This document shows, piece after piece, positions 22,728-32,870 of a stretch of 64,000 bases of DNA. The notes under the pieces were generated by a model. The model had not been told where the DNA came from and searched no databases. It saw nothing but the letters and a program-made list of their open reading frames with translations. Source of the DNA: Agarophyton chilense (Eukaryota; Rhodophyta; Florideophyceae; Gracilariales; Gracilariaceae). The first letter of the stretch is position 1; the number at the start of each line of letters is the position of its first letter. The position numbers and the translations under genes are program-made. Location of the stretch: positions 496,001 through 560,000 of the forward strand of contig JARGXX010000007.1 in the NCBI GenBank assembly GCA_030374765.1, given 5' to 3'.

Positions 22728-22741
22728 AGCTTATATAAGCA
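22728..22741 (-). promoter_or_regulatory. TATA box of the Dispatched-like gene
   Basis: On the - strand the sequence reads GCTTATATAAGCTC, about 65-75 bases before the start codon at 22664. The TATATAA core is near-perfect, stands in otherwise GC-rich DNA and is itself palindromic. Confidence 0.6.
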
Positions 22742-22877
22742 TATGACTAGCTCGTGCAGGGCTGCGAATCGCCGAAGGGCCGAAGACCGTTGTCGGGGAG
22801 CGCAAATTAACAAACCGCATATGTGCCTCCGTCGTGGTCGAGAGTGGGACGCGCGTCACGCCCAAAACGCGTCATGT

Positions 22878-22914
22878 CTAGTGTCTATACGACCACTGGC
22901 CTCATATGAGGCCA
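22878..22914 (+). repeat. Left terminal repeat and palindrome of P1
   Basis: CTAG (22878-22881), TGTCTATACGACCAC, then the perfect 18-bp palindrome at 22897-22914. The downstream 60 bases (gtaaactttgtcaatttcc and onward) are nearly identical in the copy at 62894. Confidence 0.8.
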
Positions 22915-23072
22915 AAATTACAAATCGATAATTTTTGTAAACTTTGTCAATTTCCTTAAATTTTTGTGCCTAGACGTTGTCAACACTTGGCGTCAACCTC
23001 AAAGATCACGAACGATCGTCCACAACCTGAAAACACACATTCTTTACTTCATTCCTTCATAATTTATCAAAT

Positions 23073-24261
23073 ATGTCATCATGTATGGATCCCCGTCGTG
23101 TAGTGGGAAATAGAGTACATACCCGCCCACGTCTCACCATTTCAGAGAGCGACTGTAAACGCTTCTTTGTCACGCAATGAAAAACGAAACCGGTCAGCGG
23201 AAGTGTTACGTAGACGTTGCTTTCAAGAACAATCGGAAACACACTTTTGTCACGATAAACTTCGAGATACCTGGTCGCGAGAAAATATTCCCTCTCAAAT
23301 ATTGTAATGTAAAAGCCAGCGATCATGTCACGGTTAAGGAAACTGCTCAAGAATTCATTAATTCCAAAGTGGAGATAAATGGTGCTGCTTTTACTAATGA
23401 AGTTTCGAACCATGAAGAGCAACATACTATCACGGATGGCGATCAATGTCACACAATAAATCCGTTGAGCCCTCCTAATGTGACAAATAGTGACACGCAG
23501 GACATCTTTGTGGAAGTTCATTCGACGAAACGAACAACTGAAAATGTATCCTTGACTCTGAATGGTCCAGTGCAAATGCATCAATGGAAAGTCACGGAAC
23601 CTGTTGGAAATTTTACCTTCGCCATTTATGCACCTTCGGGACTCCTTCTTTATGATATCTTCATGTTGATGTTTCCTGTAGCTCATTTGGAAAAAATAGT
23701 TCGATCTAATAACTTTCGGCTCGAAGAAAAAGGCTTAAAGCAGACTACAGGAGGTGAAATTTGGAAAGTTTTTCGGTTTGATTGTGTTAATGACACGCTT
23801 CGAGTTTTCAAATAGAAGATCGCTTTGGTCTTAAGACACGTTTTCTAAATATATCGAATCTCCGCAGCTCGGAAAGATCATGTCACGGAATCGGTTTGAA
23901 CATATACGGCAATTCATCGTTTTCAGTGGCTCTGAAAACGATCAAAAATCAGACGAATGCAGACGGTAATGCATTTTTGAGTTTGTGAAAGCTATATTTG
24001 ACCATCGGAAAGCGTTCGTAACTCCGTCACACACTTTTTGCGTGGACGAAAGTATATCACGTTGGTATGGACTTAGAAGGAACTGGATTGATACTGGACT
24101 TTCCCACTGCACTGCTCTTGATAGGAAACCTGAAAATGGTTGTGAACTAAAGACAGTGTGTTGTGGAAGGAGTGGAATTATTCTCAAAATAGAAATAACG
24201 ATGGGAGCTACGCATCCAGATGTACAGCCTTCTGAATCGGAACATGCGCAGGTAACAGGTG
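23073..24261 (+). pseudogene. piggyBac-like transposase, N-terminal two thirds
   Basis: Likely start at ATG 23073 (MSSCMDPRRVV), the position and sequence shared with the second copy at 63103. A frameshift near 23170 leads into the frame 23177-23815, then another leads into the frame from about 23860. Recognisable parts are APSGLLLYDIFMLMFP, LGKIMSRNRFEHIRQF, then the DDE_Tnp_1_7 core FCVDESISRWYG near 24040 with the first catalytic Asp, and the second block ALDRKPENGCELK. The protein breaks off at AQVTG, where chromovirus B begins. Internal stops (near 23970) and shifts make it non-functional. Confidence 0.8.
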
Positions 24262-25177
24262 TGTGGAGCAAAACCCGGCGACGGGAAGTGCTCTCAAGGT
24301 GTTCGAAGCCTTTCTCCCTGGAGGAGGCAGACTCAGAGACAGAGCCCTCCGTTCCACCCGTAGTGTGGGGTGTAACTCCCACGGGGGATTCCGGCAGTAC
24401 CGACGGAGGTGAGGGGTAGAAACCGTTGGATCGGGAATGGGTATGGGTATCCCAAAGAATTGGGGAAAATCCGGCGAAGAGGAAAAACGGGGCGAGGGTC
24501 GGGCACTAACAAGCACCGGTCCCGAGAACCAGAAAAGGGGCGAAACAACAAAAGAAACCCAAGACAGGGGCGAAAACCTGTCCTCGAAAGGAAACACAAA
24601 AAGCACGCAACAAGTAAGCAGAACCCCCACGGGGTATCGTGCACGCAGGTCGTCTGAGCGGTCCCAAGGGGGTGGTTGCACGGAACCCAAACGTGGGCAC
24701 TCTCCAAGTGGAGTCGTGTCCCTACGCAGGCGTTGCTAACCAGAGCCCGTTCCGGGTTGTAAGGCCGAAACGATGGCGACGAAGAACCTCTAAAGGTATC
24801 GAAGACCAACCTTGGCTACCATTTACTTTGAGCTTCGGACTGCCAGATCTCATCTCCCTAAGTAGGGCCCACTAACTAAACTCTACAGTAGTGCACACCT
24901 GCTCAGGGCCATACACGTGGAGATCCCACTGTCAGGGCCCAAAAGTCCAACGTTCTAACAAATATCCGAAAATCGGTGCCAAAATTAAGCCACGTGTATC
25001 ACGGGGCCAATCCAACCATGGGCCATCCGAATTTTCACTTCATAGGCGAACTCTAACCAGAAAACAGTGCCACCTCAGCACACCTTAGAGGGGATCATAG
25101 TCATAACCCTCGGAGGGTTCAATCCTCATTCTGTGAGTTGCATCTTCAAGTATCCCCTAACTGGGCGTTGCTCTACA
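24262..25177 (-). repeat. 3' LTR of element B
   Basis: About 98 percent identical by eye to 35225-36141. In the sense direction it begins TGTAGAGCAACGCCC and ends CCACA. Open frames inside it (24208-24690, 24333-24809 and others) recur in the other LTR and are not genes. Confidence 0.93.
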
Positions 25178-25191
25178 TCTCCCCCTCCTTA
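25178..25191 (-). other. Polypurine tract of element B
   Basis: Sense strand TAAGGAGGGGGAGA directly abuts the TGTAG start of the 3' LTR. Confidence 0.75.
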
Positions 25192-25238
25192 AGACGAGGA
25201 AGAACATTCCGAGCCGCGGGTGTCTCGCTTTCCGGTCA

Positions 25239-25248
25239 CTATATATAC
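25239..25248 (+). promoter_or_regulatory. Possible TATA box for the antisense gene of element B
   Basis: CTATATATAC on the + strand, 62 bases inside the 3' LTR boundary and about 140 bases before ATG 25388. It is placed to drive transcription opposite to gag-pol. Elements A and C show no equally clear TATA at this point. Confidence 0.35.
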
Positions 25249-25387
25249 TTCTCTCCCAATGCGGTGCTTCACCACTTCTGAGGATCGCCACAAAACCGGC
25301 ACATCGGTACAACTTTCTTCTACTCTTCCGACTTTCGGCGATAAGCAACTTCTCGCAACAGCAGTCTCAACCAGCCCTCTCAAGGGA

Positions 25388-27114
25388 ATGAACCCATACG
25401 TCCTCAACCCACTCTCGGGGCCATCGGCCTCCGCGCCGGCGGACAACGAAGCTCCCCAGCAGGGTGGATATTCTCCGGTTTGGATGCGGCTCCGTCAGGT
25501 ACCGAACCTTCCGCCTCGGCGAGCAACCGACATCCTCAGGAGGATTTGGACATTAACGCGGTGGCGTGGAACTCCGCTCATGCGATGCCCTTGGTAGCAA
25601 ACTCCAGAGGTTGGATCTCAAACGAATCCTTTCGAAGGTAGAGTCCCCTTACCGATCCGGTGATATATTCCCGCGCTCCGTGGTTCCATCCGACAGCGGT
25701 TCGCGACGATGAGCTCATCGACTCCTACGTGGAGGACGGCTTATTGCCCGGTGGCCTACCTGTCGAGGTTGTACGTTCTCCCGATTGGATGGCGCGGGTA
25801 GCCATAGAGCCTCAGTATCTATACCGCGGTCGCAGGGAGTCCCTGGACAAGGCGCGCGCAGCGATGGCGGCTCTGGCCTACCAGCGATTGGAGAGGTCAC
25901 GCTTTGACCATCTGGTTCCCCCGGAGTACGGGTTCGATGTCGCCTATTATCGCACGTACGGTGAGGTCTCCTACGGGGATAACCTGGCAGCCTTTCCCGA
26001 AGCCGAGCTCCGCGGACCGGGTTTTCCTCTCCGAGAAGATATGCTCCAATGGAGTCGTCCCATCCTTCGGGCTGAGTTCAGGTACCTTCAACGGCAGTTT
26101 ACCCAGTATGGGTTCGATCGACGCGTGCGCTTCGAGCGCCGTTCGCGCTCCCGTCTCGGGTTCCTTGTCCCGTATCCTCACGTGGAACTGGAGCGTATCC
26201 GTAACACGGCGAAGGTTGAGCGATTCGTGCCCCTTCCAGCTTGGTGGAGTAAGGTCGAGGTCCCCCGAGGGTGCTTTGCTGAACTGCCCCCATGCATCTA
26301 CTATATCGGGTCTCGTTTGATGCACGACCCGAACTCGGGATACTGGGCCCTCGTTGCAGCCGAGTGGGCAGCCCGCGTAGCGGCGCACCTCCTCTGGGAT
26401 GCTCATGACCATTTCCGTATCTGGTATATTCCTCCGATGCTACGGACCATCATGCGTCAGATCGACCTTGTCCCAGCGTTGGGTTCGGCCAGCAGCGTGC
26501 AGGACCTGTATCCAATCTTGGACGTGATCGACAACACCCAATGGGATCGAGTTCCAGTGGAAAATCAGCCCGCAGGGGAAGGATCCGCGCGAGACAAGTC
26601 TCCTGGCCGGTACGATCCGGGCTCCGGTAACTGGGTCTATTACAATCCCTTCGAAGGGGTTCGCATCAGCGCGGCGCAAGCACGGGCGCTGATTGACTCG
26701 CCTCGACCGATGCCGGTGGGACACCCGACGGGGTTCATTTATACCGACGATTATGAGTACGAGCCTCCAGTAGACCTGGACGATCCAGCGTTGGATAACG
26801 ACATGCCAGCTCCTAGTGGAGTACTCCCTGTGGAGCCATCTGCACCCTTCCAACCAGTGGGAACGACCTCAGCTGCGGCGGCGAATGCATCCGGTGGCGG
26901 TCCATCTGCTCCCCCTGGGTGGGGTGTGAACACCCTTGCGCAGGCGCCGGTTGCCACTCCGCAAGCGGATAGTGTGCGACACGGCCTCGTGAACGCGGGC
27001 ATTCCGATTCCCCCGGGTATGACGGATGTGAGCCAGATGTTGGCTTTCGCCTCGGCGTACCATCAGGGTCAGAATCCCAACGGTGGGGCGGGTCCCTCCT
27101 CGGGCTTTCCGTAG
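25388..27114 (+). pseudogene. Antisense env-position ORF of element B
   Basis: The long open part is 25660-27114 (about 484 codons), on the strand opposite to gag-pol. Homology to the element A product continues upstream: ATG 25388 opens MNPYVLNPLSGPSAS, like the A start MDSNAGSNPF, then a frameshift before 25597 and a TAG at about 25639 separate it from 25660. Conserved blocks are RAPWF-P, RPILRAEFRYL, RRSRSRLGFLVPYPHVELERIRN, EVPRGCFAELPP, YIGSRLMHDPNSGYW, LDVID, KSPGR, GNWVYYNPFEG, QARALIDSPRPMP and HPTGFIY, then a Pro/Ala-rich tail with NAGIPIPPG. There is no membrane segment, signal peptide or known catalytic motif. The frame ends 5' to a polypyrimidine repeat that separates it from pol. 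Function unknown. Confidence 0.82.
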
Positions 27115-27174
27115 TTCCGCCTTCGGGCAATTGTGGAGTCCATAGCTTGGCGACAATAGTAAACTTCTGATATT

Positions 27175-27345
27175 TGCATAACTTCTTTTCTTCTTCCTTC
27201 CTAGGATCTTAACTTCTACTTCTTTTCTTCTTCCTTCTTAGGATCTTCTTCATCTTCTTCTTCATCTTCTTCCCTTCCTAGGGTCCAATCTTCTTCTTAA
27301 TCTTCTTCTCCACTTCGTGGGTCTTCTTTTCCTTTTTTTCATCAT
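27175..27345 (-). repeat. Polypurine simple repeat between the antisense ORF and pol (element B)
   Basis: On the sense (-) strand this is AAGAAGAAGATGAAG-type repeat with three GATCCTA(A/G)GAAGG blocks, about 170 bases. It holds the same place as the purine repeat of element A, but with a different sequence. Confidence 0.8.
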
Positions 27346-27515
27346 AAACTGTCCCTATAACCGGTGCTGTGTTCCCCGGTTAACGGCGCTAGGCCGAGGG
27401 CCAGTAGACATTCCCTCTCAATACGTGTTCTTCGGGATACTCTCCTCAATTCCTCTTCAGAGGTCCAACATCTTCCTCACCTCGAGGTCCCATCCACACC
27501 AGTTCCCGTGGTGGC

Positions 27516-30500
27516 TTACCCGACTTGGGCACGATCCAGACTTGGAGGCAAGGTTACCCGAGCGCGTCGGTGATAGGATAAAACCTTAGACCTCGGAAGG
27601 TGCTCAATGGGTTCCACTGTATCCTCATCAGGCGAGAATCCGTACCATCGGACTTGGTAGCGGACTTCTCCCTCGGGGGTGTAGATGTGACGCACGATGC
27701 GATCGATAACGAATTCCTGCGGGTACACTTTTCCCTGTTCGGGCTTCTCTTCCATCTTGTAACGCTCTAGTTCCCTTGAGGGTGTCAACGTAGGGTCTAG
27801 ACACACCCCGGTGGGTTCTTTTCCGTGTTGCGAGCGGGTCTCAGCACTTCGTCCAAACGGCGCCGAGTGGCCTGTGGGCTACGTTGTAACTTCCGTGTAC
27901 GGAGTCAAAACGGCCCAGTTTTGGGTTCTTCTTAAAGCTGCGATCTTCCCGATAACAACAGTGTTCTTAGATTCTGTGACGGTGGAGAAACCGCGACGCG
28001 GTAGCGTTTCCAATCTCAGGGGGGTAAGACTTCAACGTCAACCCGAGCTACGGGGACGAGGGTTGCTCCCGTGCAACGCGCCGTGCTACGGAGGCGGTTT
28101 GCGCGACGGTTGGTCGTCAGAGCCTTTTGATTGGCTCGGTGCCATTCGACGTGTGCCACCCAAATGCGCGGGCGCCCCGTGTGGGGTGACCGTTCCTTGT
28201 GCGGGAAAATCTGCCTATGCCGATGTGAGGTGGCGCTTTCGACACGCGCTAGCACTCTCCTGAGCTGTCCCCGACGGGTCTCACTCATTTCTTTCCCATT
28301 CCTGAGGGTTCCAGTGTCTCCATAGGAGTTCCTATTCCCATTCCATAACGGAGAGCCAAATTTGGTCAACCTCGTCGTCGAGATCTTCCCCGTGCGGGTC
28401 CGCTGACACAGCTCGTTCCCGAGAAAGCGGGGTTTGAGTGTGTGACACCTCAGTGTCTCGTCCGAGGCGGCGGGTGATCGTCGGCTCTCTAGGCGTTCCG
28501 GGTGCGTAGTTCTCCACACGACTCTCCCTAGGCGGGGTTTCGTCATCTTTTCTGACGTCGTGCTCGGCTGGGTCGGCGGTGGTGTCGCTACCCATACGCT
28601 GGGGTTGTGACTTCTCTGTCGCCGGCTCGGTCGGGCTCGCCGTCTCACTGTGAGAACTAGATTCCCTGTTAGGGCAACTGGCTGACGCCGAAACATCGTC
28701 CTGCGAAGGAACTAAGTCCTCCTCCCCCTCCTTAGGCGGAGAGCCAGGAGGCTTGATTACCTCCGGTGGGGGAGTAACTCTGTAAGAGTTCGTTGACTGG
28801 GCCCTTGAGGGAGCGGGCCCAGGTTCGGGAGTATCCGAAGTTTCCGGTAGGTCGGTTAAACCACGTTCCGGGTGCGGAAGTATAACGGGGCGGGTGTTCG
28901 AATCTCCGCCTGACGGGTTAACTTCCGTTGAATCATCCCCTGTGGAGGGCGTTGGTGCCGACACCACTTCCACATTTGGGTTGGGCGCTCGTGTGATGCG
29001 GTCCCTGGAGATACGTTCGTGGCGGTTAGCGATATCCAATACCACCGTGTCCGGGTCTACAGAAACCACACGATAGGGTCCGTCCACAATTGGCGAAAGC
29101 TTGTGCCTACGTTCCTTTTCAGGATTGTAGTATTCCTTTCGAAGGTAGACGAAGTCGTCGGGCTCCACCTGAGGTAGAGGTTTGCGAACCCGATTGTCAA
29201 AGTCCTTCTTGTAGGCACGTTGAGCTTTGTCCATTGCTTTCCGGGCTATCGGCATCATCTTCGTAAGCCACTCCTTCCAGCCTTTTCGGTACAATCCCGG
29301 TGACGAGTACGTCGACAGCGTCGGTTGAGCCTCGATGGCGACCGGCGGCGGTGTCCTCGACAGTACCAGTTCGAATGGGGATAACGATGTAACCCGATGT
29401 ACCTGGGTGTTGTATGCATACGTGATAGCGTCTGTGTACAAGTCCCAATTTTTGGGGTGATCCGCAACATACGATCTCAAAGCGTTGAGTATCGTGCGGT
29501 TAAACCTCTCCACCTGGCCATTCCCCTGAGGGTGATACGTAGTAACAAATAAATTCCTTACATCAAGGATTCGACATACATCCTGAAAGAACTTTGATGC
29601 GAATTGCCCTCCGTTGTTGGATAACAACTGCACGGGCGGTCCATATACGAACACCCAATGGGTCACGAACGCTTGCGCGACGGTAGCGGCGGTGATCCGC
29701 TTCAGCGGCACAGTTCTCGTTAGCTTAGAGAATCTGTCAGAAATGCCAAGCAGATACCGATGACCTCGGGGCGTCCTGATAAACTTCCCTAGGATGTCTA
29801 TAGCCACGAATTCGAGTGGAACCCGTGTCGGGAACAGCGTCAACTTCTTAGAGTGCTTTCGAAGTTTGACGTCATTCTTGGCGCAATTGGCGCAGGCCCG
29901 CCCGTCTGACGGCGTAACAATCGAATGCCATTGCCGGCCAGTAAAAGTCCCTTCTCAACGTGAGGTACAGTTTTCTTCCCCCGGGGTGGGCGCCAATCTT
30001 CACATAGTGAGTGAGGTGTAATACCCTCTGTTGTAGGGTGTGCGGCACCACTTTTTTCGGGCGAGGTCCAACGGTCCTGATTAGGTAACCCTGATCGTCG
30101 TCCTCGAAAGGTAACTGAAATCCTCCGTTGAGGCGAGCCCGAATCCGTGTACAGAATGGGTCGAGCTGTTGCTCGCGTATCATCTCCTCTGGAGAGATAG
30201 GTATAAAAGAGCCGGTCGGCGAATCCAGTCTCTCGTTGACGAGTATATCGTCACAAACATCATCCGTCAGCGGTTGAGCTCCTCCCTCGAGGTCCGATAC
30301 CATAAAACATGGGATGTCATCGTCCTCGTAGGGTTCCGTTTCCGCTGTGGTTCCCAAGCGAGATAGTGCATCAGCCTGAGTGTTCAGCTTCCCTTTCTTG
30401 TACAGGATCTCAAAGTCGAATTCCAACAGTCGGAGACGCCAGCGCATAAGGCGGCCCGAGGGTTCGGAGATCTCCAGAAGCCAACGCAAGCATGCGTGGT

Positions 30501-32868
30501 CCGTATGGACTTTGAAACGAGTACCCATCAGATAGGGGCGAAGTGTAGCTAAGGCCCACACAACGGCTAAACATTCTTTCTCGGAGACCGAGTAGTTCCT
30601 TTCATGGACACTCGGGGAACGTGACCAGTACCCAATAGGGTGACGTTCACCATCCTCAGAGGATTGGAACAGTGCAGACCCTACTTGGTTTGCACTAGCA
30701 TCGGTGTTCACTTCGTAAGGGAGGCCAGGATTGGGTAGAGCCAAGATTGGCGGTGATGTTACGGCATTCACCAGTGCCGTGAAGGCAGACGCTTCCGCGT
30801 CGCCAAAAGGTTCCAGTTCAACTGGTTGTCCCTTCGTCAGGAGCCTGTTGAGGGGGGTGGCAATATCCGCAAAGTTCGGGACGAATCGGCGATACACGTT
30901 ACACAGACCTAAGAAGGATCGCAACTCCGTTTGAGTTTTCGGGTGTTTTGCTTCCTTCAAGGATTTCACTCGTACTTCATGGATTGAAAGCTGTCCGGGA
31001 CGGATGATATGACCCAGATACTTAACCGAATCGGGGAAAAACTCGCACTTCTTGAGTTTCAAGGTGATTCCCGCGTCGCGGAGTATCTTCATTACGTCCC
31101 TGACGTGTTCGAGGTGGTCATCCAGGTTGTTGGAGAAGACAATAATGTCGTCAAAATACACTAGACACGTCCTCCACTTGAAGGGAGCCAACAGAATGTC
31201 TATCGCCCGTTGAAACGTTGCGGGGGCATTTGTCAACCCAAAAGGCATCCTCCGGAATCGGAAAAGTCCTTGGTGACACACGAAAGCCGTTTTGTCTCGA
31301 TCTTCCTCCCTAATAGGGACTTTCCAGTAGCCAGAATTGGCGTCGAGGGTAGAGAAAACAGTAGCGCTCCCAAGGGAGTCGATGTATTCGTCCATCCGAG
31401 GAATCGGGTACACATCCTTCATGGTTACCTCGTTCAGGCGGCTGTAATCGATGCAGAAACGCCACGATCCATCCGGTTTCGGAACTAACACCACTGGTGA
31501 GGCCCAAGCGGACTGGGCAGGTTCAATTACGCCCGCTTTAAGCATCTTCCCCACCTGAGATTTCTCCTCTTCCCGAGCTTTCGGTCCAGCCCTGTAAGGG
31601 TGTTGGGCAATAGGCCGAGTGTTCGGTAACAAGTCGATGCGGTGTTCTGTAATCCCAATAGTTCCAAGGGAAACATCCCACATGGGGGTAAATTCACGAA
31701 GCATGTGCCTCAGCTTCTCCCGATGAAATGCAGGTACATGGTTGAGATCCCATTTCTCCAATTCCTGAACAGGATCCGTCTGGTCTGCTCCTGTGATAGG
31801 GGCCGTAACCTTCTGAGGTTTAAAGTGTTCAGCGTGTGGAGCTGCAGTCGTATGCTCACCGTCTTCCGCGATTTCGGCAGTGTCCTCCCCCTCCTTAGGG
31901 TCCGCCACACCAAGGACCTCTGCGATAGAGATCTTTGTAGGTACGACCGCATGCGGGTGTGGAAGAACAGAACCCAGGATCTGGTGTTTGACCAAATGCT
32001 GCGTTGTCTTTCCAAACTTGGCTACCAAAACCTTGAAAGGTTTATCCGGTTCCACGGAGACAACCCCATTCGCAAGGGCCAGTTGACGCCGCGTATACAG
32101 AGACGGGTTCGGTTGTACCACATGCACACCAATTTGCTTGGTAACAACTGTGACCCAAACCTGGGTTTCTGGCGGGATAGCCACTGACTTCGCAACCTTT
32201 ACCCGTGTAGACACCGGGTCCTTCTTCACAGATTCCTGCGCGACAGGGAGAGGAACGCGTGTTCGCGCTGCTCCCTGTAAGGGTTTACGAACGATTGGGA
32301 TCGTAGACCCCTCTTCGAGTTCCACAGTTCTATTCCGAGGACGGATAGCTTCCACGAAGCGGTCGCAAAAGTCACAACCCAGTATGACTGGTGCTGCAAG
32401 TGACTTGCATACAATAAACTCTAGCTGAACGAGATAGGAGCCTAACCTAACCATGAGGGAAATTGTACCCAGTGTCCGTAGCGGGTTGTTGTTCGCATCG
32501 GCGATATCCAAACGTGGACCGGTACGAACTTGAACCCGGAGCAGCGGGGGTAACAATTCAACATGAATTAAGTTAGGAGCGGCTCCTGTATCCAGGACAG
32601 ATATTTGACGAACCATAAACTGGTTGGACAGGCCGAAGTCGGCGAATACTTTATAATTCCGCTTGGCCATTACCATAACTCGATCCGGAATACGGAGATT
32701 ACGGGACCGTATCCACGGGCGACGGAGGACACTAAAGTATCCCGAGTTAACGTCGGTGTCAGCCGTTCTCCTTGAAAGGATAGTCACAGCTGGGGAGCGA
32801 AGCTGGAGCGCCTCGGGAGTCTTCAACTCCGGCTTAGAAGACGCCCCTCCCGCAGGGGATACTCCCAA
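27516..32868 (-). pseudogene. pol: pol of element B: PR-RT-RH-IN-chromodomain
   Basis: The first frame (32868-29872, 998 codons) holds protease VLDTGAAPNLI, reverse transcriptase with YFDD (31158-31147), RNase H (VNTDASANQVG, TDHACLRWLL) and the start of the integrase finger. A one-base shift near 29905 moves to the frame 29843-28332 with the integrase core. There the first catalytic Asp is present (AIDILG), the second is changed to Asn (LSNNGGQF, codon 29618-29616) and Glu is present (QVERFN). A GPY/F-type module (VDGPYRVV) and a Pro/Ser/Thr-rich linker follow. After stops between 28331 and 27807 the same frame reopens with the chromodomain (27806-27516), FVIDRIVRHI then YQVRWYGFSPDEDT, where the usual Trp before EP is Val. 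pol begins right after the gag stop in another frame, which suggests frameshifting or a separate start. Confidence 0.93.
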
Positions 32869-32870
32869 CT

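Noticed and set aside
24208-24809. Open frames of 158-160 codons inside the B LTRs (also 35207-35772)
   Set aside because: They occur in both LTR copies with matching changes and have no protein-like features; they are LTR sequence read in a chance frame.
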